From: CAYQQU01 sp964419545
GTDB taxonomy: Bacteria; Bacteroidota; Bacteroidia; Chitinophagales; Saprospiraceae
Direction of reading: 5' to 3'
NCBI GenBank assembly: GCA_964419545.1
Contig: CAYQQU010000045.1
Span: forward strand, 1-48,582
DNA: 48,582 bases
This document shows, in pieces, positions 45,444 to 48,582 of the stretch. Under the pieces are notes generated by a model. That model was not told the origin of the DNA and searched no databases. It saw only the letters and a list, made by a program, of their open reading frames with translations. Both the position numbers and the translations under genes were made by a program. The stretch's first letter is position 1, and each line of letters opens with the position of its first letter.

Positions 45444-46687
45444 ACGAGCCGCGGGAAAAGCGTATTTTGACTGGAAATCGATACGATATGCTCTTAAGAT
45501 CTTTGGAGGTAGGGCTTTTGAAGCGAAAGAACCCGGTTTCAGGTGCTCCCGCAGGTATTTTTTCAGCTGGTAGCAGCGCCAGCGAGAAAATGGGGATAAG
45601 GGGCCTCCTATTCGAGCTTTTATATGTCATAGGGAGGAACCGGAAGCCGGGTTTCGCCACCTCCAAACGAGTTCCAAAAACACCGCCCTTCGGCCTGCTG
45701 CTGCTGTTCCTGTTTCCGCTATTCATACAGGGGCAGACATCCCCATCATTCCCCGACCAACTTGTTCTGCAAAACGGGGAGACTCGCAACGGTCGATGGG
45801 AAGAGCGGATGAACAACGGCGACATTTTATTTTTCCTGGCGTACGGCGCGGTGGAAAAGTTTTCGCCCAGCGAAGTAGAGACGGTTTTTTTAGGCCCGAC
45901 CGACCGTTCGGCAGGGTTGCTCGATCGCCTAGTGCTGATGAACGGTACGGAGTTTACCGGCTGGATCATGAATAAGCGCAAAGACGACGGCCGCGTTTAC
46001 CTGCAGCTGTCTACCGGCGATGTGCTGCCGCTGCGCACCATGGAAATACGCCTGGTGGAGCGGGGTGTGGCCGAAGCGCCCGCCGATTGGGAGGAGGCGG
46101 CGCCTTTCGAACCGCCTTCCCCGGAAACGGATCACGGCGCCCTGCCGGACCCTGCAGCGGGCGCTGCGATGAGCCGGAAAAAGCCGGAGTACCAATTTCG
46201 GGAACGAGGTTGGTACGTAGCCGGCTACTTTGCCGGACTTAACGGCCGCACCGACGGGGGATACCAGCTGGGCCTGGGGCTGCACGGCGTCCTGGGCTTT
46301 CAGTTCAGCCGTTGGCTGGGCGCCGGGGGCGGCCTGGGGCTGGATGGATACAGCTTCGAAGACAGCGAGTATGTCCTGCCGGTATTTGCGGAGATCCGGG
46401 GTTATTTTTTGCGCCGCCAGGTTACGCCCTACTACCATTTGATGGCGGGCTACGGCTTTCCGCTGGCCGGCGCCGATCAGAATATCGTACGCGTGGAGGG
46501 CAGCCCGCTGCTGCATCCCTCTTTGGGGATGCGCTTCGGCGCTGACTCTAAAGTGAACGTAGTTTTTGAATTCGGCTACCGCTTTCAGTCGGCCACTTTT
46601 TTCCGGGAATTCGAAGACTCGGGCATCAAAGAACGCGAGGCGGTCGACTACCGGCGCGTGACCCTGCGGTTCGGCCTGTTGTTCTGA
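45440..46687 (+). CDS. Predicted outer-membrane beta-barrel protein; start uncertain because of an inserted repeat
   Basis: The mature part is clear: a signal-like hydrophobic stretch (GLLLLFLFPLFIQGQ, near nt 45698-45742), two short beta units (QLVLQNGETRNGRWEE and RLVLMNGTEFTGWIMNK), and a C-terminal porin-like barrel ending in LRFGLLF, as outer-membrane proteins do. The start is not clear. A diverged family A repeat (45497-45675) occupies the DNA just upstream of the signal peptide. In-frame starts are GTG 45440 (overlapping the previous stop), ATG 45488 and ATG 45590, all before or inside the repeat, which would add 36-86 odd residues to the signal. The gene may be translated by coupling, or may be damaged. 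The ECF gene follows after 21 bases. Confidence 0.7.
   Translation: MNEPREKRILTGNRYDMLLRSLEVGLLKRKNPVSGAPAGIFSAGSSASEKMGIRGLLFELLYVIGRNRKPGFATSKRVPKTPPFGLLLLFLFPLFIQGQTSPSFPDQLVLQNGETRNGRWEERMNNGDILFFLAYGAVEKFSPSEVETVFLGPTDRSAGLLDRLVLMNGTEFTGWIMNKRKDDGRVYLQLSTGDVLPLRTMEIRLVERGVAEAPADWEEAAPFEPPSPETDHGALPDPAAGAAMSRKKPEYQFRERGWYVAGYFAGLNGRTDGGYQLGLGLHGVLGFQFSRWLGAGGGLGLDGYSFEDSEYVLPVFAEIRGYFLRRQVTPYYHLMAGYGFPLAGADQNIVRVEGSPLLHPSLGMRFGADSKVNVVFEFGYRFQSATFFREFEDSGIKEREAVDYRRVTLRFGLLF
45497..45675 (-). repeat. Diverged copy of the family A palindromic element
   Basis: It aligns along its length with the reverse complement of 9809-9970. TTTGGAGGTAG then GCTTTTGAAGCGAAA are shared at one end, CTCCCG and TAGCAGCGC in the middle, and ACCTCCAAAC at the other end. 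Several short insertions and substitutions make it an old copy. It lies inside the 5' part of the outer-membrane protein frame. Confidence 0.8.
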
Positions 46688-46708
46688 CCGCAGCTTCAAA
46701 TTGCATGA

Positions 46709-47269
46709 ATGCCTAAACCAGCGCAATACACGGAACGGGAAATCGTGGACGGCTGCGTCCGCAACGACCGCTATTGTCAGGAGCTCCTCTACCGGCGGTT
46801 CTTCCCGGCGATGATGCGCATGTGCATGCGGTACGCCAACGACCAGGATACGGCTATGGAGATCGTCAACCTGGGTTTTCTGCGCGTTTTCAAAAAGATA
46901 AACACCTATTCCTTCAAAGGCTCCCTGGAAGGCTGGATTCGCAAACTGGTCTTTCACAGCCTCTCTGATTACTACAAGCAACGGAGCCGGTCGATCCATT
47001 TTCTGGACATCGAAGACCGCGACGCGCCCACCGCCGAGTCGGCGCTGCAGAACCTGTACCTGGAAGATATATTGAACCTGGTGGAGCTGTTACCGGCCGC
47101 TACCCGCGAAGTTTTTTACCTGTACGCTATCGAAGGCTACAGCCATCCCGAAATCGCCGAACGGGTAAATATCAGCGTCGGCACTTCGAAATGGCACCTT
47201 TCGGCGGCCCGGAAGCGACTCAAACAGCTGTTACATAAGCACTACAATACGAAGAATTATGCTGGATAA
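46709..47269 (+). CDS. ECF-type RNA polymerase sigma factor
   Basis: The 186 residues have a region 2 at about 22-92 (YRRFFPAMMRMCMRYANDQD, then FKGSLEGWIRKLVFHSLSDY) and a region 4 at about 118-172 (LPAATREVFYLYAIEGYSHP, EIAERVNISVGTSKWHLSAA). These are normal ECF features of the Bacteroidota type. It should direct RNA polymerase to promoters controlled by the barrel protein encoded next, which overlaps it by 11 bases. The targets are unknown but may include this operon. Confidence 0.92.
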   Translation: MPKPAQYTEREIVDGCVRNDRYCQELLYRRFFPAMMRMCMRYANDQDTAMEIVNLGFLRVFKKINTYSFKGSLEGWIRKLVFHSLSDYYKQRSRSIHFLDIEDRDAPTAESALQNLYLEDILNLVELLPAATREVFYLYAIEGYSHPEIAERVNISVGTSKWHLSAARKRLKQLLHKHYNTKNYAG

Positions 47270-48512
47270 CCGATACGACGAACACGACGGCGTGCTGGCC
47301 GACCGCGGATGGGAGGAAATGCGCCGCCTGCTCGACCGGGAGATGCCGGTAGCCGAAAAGCCCCGGCGCCGCTGGCTGTTCTGGCTGCTGCTCTGCATCG
47401 GCCTGGCCGGCGCCGTCGGAGCAGTGCAATGGGATGCCGATGAGTTGCCGGGACCGGAGCCGCAGAAAACACCCCAGCCCGTTGCGGGGAGCTCGCCGGC
47501 AGCTGCTTCTGCACCGGCTGAGGCGTCCGGGCCGACTGCCCTGCAAGCGAATCCTCCAGTCGATACGCCGCCCCGCTCGCCGGCTCTGACTGCCTACTCG
47601 GGCGGAGAGCGGGCGCTGGCGACGCCGGTAGCTACATTGCCCTCCCGCCATCCGGGGACTCTGGTAAAGGTGAAGGCGCCTCCGGTTTTCAGCCACCGCA
47701 ATCCGGAAAAGTATGACGCGCTGAATGCGGTCACTGAAAACGAAGTAGTTGCAGCAGCTGCGCTCCTCCCCGCCGGTGAACCCGAATTGTTGTCCTATAA
47801 AACAGAACAAACACTGGAATGGCCGGCCCCTCCCCAAAGGGTCGTCGCGAAAAAACGTTGGCGGCTGGCAGTAGAAGGAGCCGGCCTGGCCACTATGCCC
47901 AATGAAGTTCTGGGGTATTCCGGGGGCTTGCGGGGGGCTTACCGGCGCGGGCGATGGGGAATGGCCACGGGGTTGTTTTGGCAGCACGTAGGCGGAACCA
48001 TGGCCTTTCTGGACGAATCGAACGTCGCAGTGCCCATCAATGCGGTCGACCAGAACGACCTTCCGGAAAGTTTTTTGGCTAACAATCCCCAGGCGCTGCA
48101 AGGGCGTTACGTCGCCGAGCTGCAAGAGACGAACTACCTCGTTTTGCCGGCCTTGCTGACGTATCGCCCGGCTCGCCATTGGCAACTGGAAGGGGGCGTA
48201 CAGCTGGCCTATTTGGTGAAACACCGGCAGGATGCCCGTTATGAGGTCGATTTGGAATACCAGACGGTTGAGTTTGTTGCAGATCCAACCCGCGGAACGC
48301 TCGATTTGTCGGATCTCTCCTTCGAAGAACAGGCCGTCAACCGTTTCGACCTGCGCCTTCAGGGCGGGCTCAGCTTTTTGTTGAGCGAGCGCGTCCACTT
48401 TCATCTGCATTACATTCACGGTTTTGTCGATCCGCTGGAGATCAACGAAGGACCGGCGTTTAACCGGCAGGTGCGACTCGGGATGTCTTACAGCTTGTTG
48501 CGGAGCCGTTAA
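47259..48512 (+). CDS. Membrane-anchored protein with C-terminal beta-barrel, probable partner of the ECF sigma factor
   Basis: This 417-residue protein starts with about 37 cytoplasmic residues (RGWEEMRRLLDREMP), then one membrane helix at about 38-58 (WLFWLLLCIGLAGAVGA). A Pro/Ala-rich linker of about 140 residues follows, and a C-terminal region (about 205-417) built like a porin-type or PorT-type beta-barrel, ending in RLGMSYSLL. It overlaps the ECF sigma gene, which is the usual anti-sigma position. A single chain with an inner-membrane helix and an outer-membrane-like barrel could span the envelope. That topology is inferred. Confidence 0.75.
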   Translation: MLDNRYDEHDGVLADRGWEEMRRLLDREMPVAEKPRRRWLFWLLLCIGLAGAVGAVQWDADELPGPEPQKTPQPVAGSSPAAASAPAEASGPTALQANPPVDTPPRSPALTAYSGGERALATPVATLPSRHPGTLVKVKAPPVFSHRNPEKYDALNAVTENEVVAAAALLPAGEPELLSYKTEQTLEWPAPPQRVVAKKRWRLAVEGAGLATMPNEVLGYSGGLRGAYRRGRWGMATGLFWQHVGGTMAFLDESNVAVPINAVDQNDLPESFLANNPQALQGRYVAELQETNYLVLPALLTYRPARHWQLEGGVQLAYLVKHRQDARYEVDLEYQTVEFVADPTRGTLDLSDLSFEEQAVNRFDLRLQGGLSFLLSERVHFHLHYIHGFVDPLEINEGPAFNRQVRLGMSYSLLRSR

Positions 48513-48532
48513 GTAACTTACCCCACACCCTC

Positions 48533-48582
48533 AGAGCTTGTTTGGAGGTAGTCATTTTGGCTGCAAAACCCAGCTTTTGGAA
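48533..48582 (+). repeat. Partial copy of the family A element at the window end
   Basis: These 50 bases are identical to 9808-9857 and inverted relative to 1-49. The copy is cut off by the window end. Confidence 0.9.

Overview
The window (48.6 kb, about 57 % GC by eye) reads as chromosomal DNA of a Bacteroidota bacterium, most likely order Saprospirales (Lewinella-like). The evidence is a gliding gene (gldC), SprB-type repeats, type IX secretion (T9SS) C-terminal domains, WG-repeat and LVIVD-repeat proteins, and promoters of the Bacteroidota form TTG-N18-20-TAnnTTTG. The genus is inferred. The window starts and ends in inverted copies of one dispersed repeat, so it is probably an assembly contig cut at repeats, not a biological linear element.

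Layout. (1) 0.4-8.5 kb: a sigma-like protein built from four tandem region-2-like units, coupled to a membrane TPR protein; facing them are a TPR-CHAT protease lipoprotein and an exported SprB-repeat subtilase. (2) 8.7-11 kb: an SDR-like oxidoreductase and gldC, a full-length palindromic repeat, the SRP RNA gene and a transaldolase. (3) 11-17.6 kb: nucleoside phosphorylase, ArsC-like protein, hemF, two paralogous lipoproteins, a LuxE-like/saccharopine-dehydrogenase-like pair, and a MoeB-rhodanese fusion. (4) 17.8-23.6 kb: a protein with kinase-like motifs, propionyl-CoA synthetase, acetyl-CoA synthetase and a single-domain response regulator, forming a short-chain acyl-CoA activation block. 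(5) 24-27.5 kb: a large WG-repeat protein bracketed by a perfect 21-bp inverted repeat. (6) 27.5-33 kb: kdsC-ubiA-maf behind a Clp-type AAA+ ATPase whose C-terminus resembles a peptide-chain release factor without GGQ. (7) 33-42.5 kb: a 1561-residue DUF4397-repeat T9SS cargo, a CbxX/CfqX-type double-AAA ATPase and pgi. (8) 42.6-48.5 kb: an exported esterase, then an apparent four-gene operon of LVIVD lipoprotein, outer-membrane protein, ECF sigma factor and an inner-membrane-anchored beta-barrel protein.

The best candidates for undescribed biology are the Clp/release-factor-like fusion, with the double-AAA ATPase close by, and the sigma-repeat/CHAT/subtilase cluster. The divergent kinase-like protein and the repeat elements that reach into coding sequence are next. 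No tRNA, CRISPR array, phage or transposase gene was seen.
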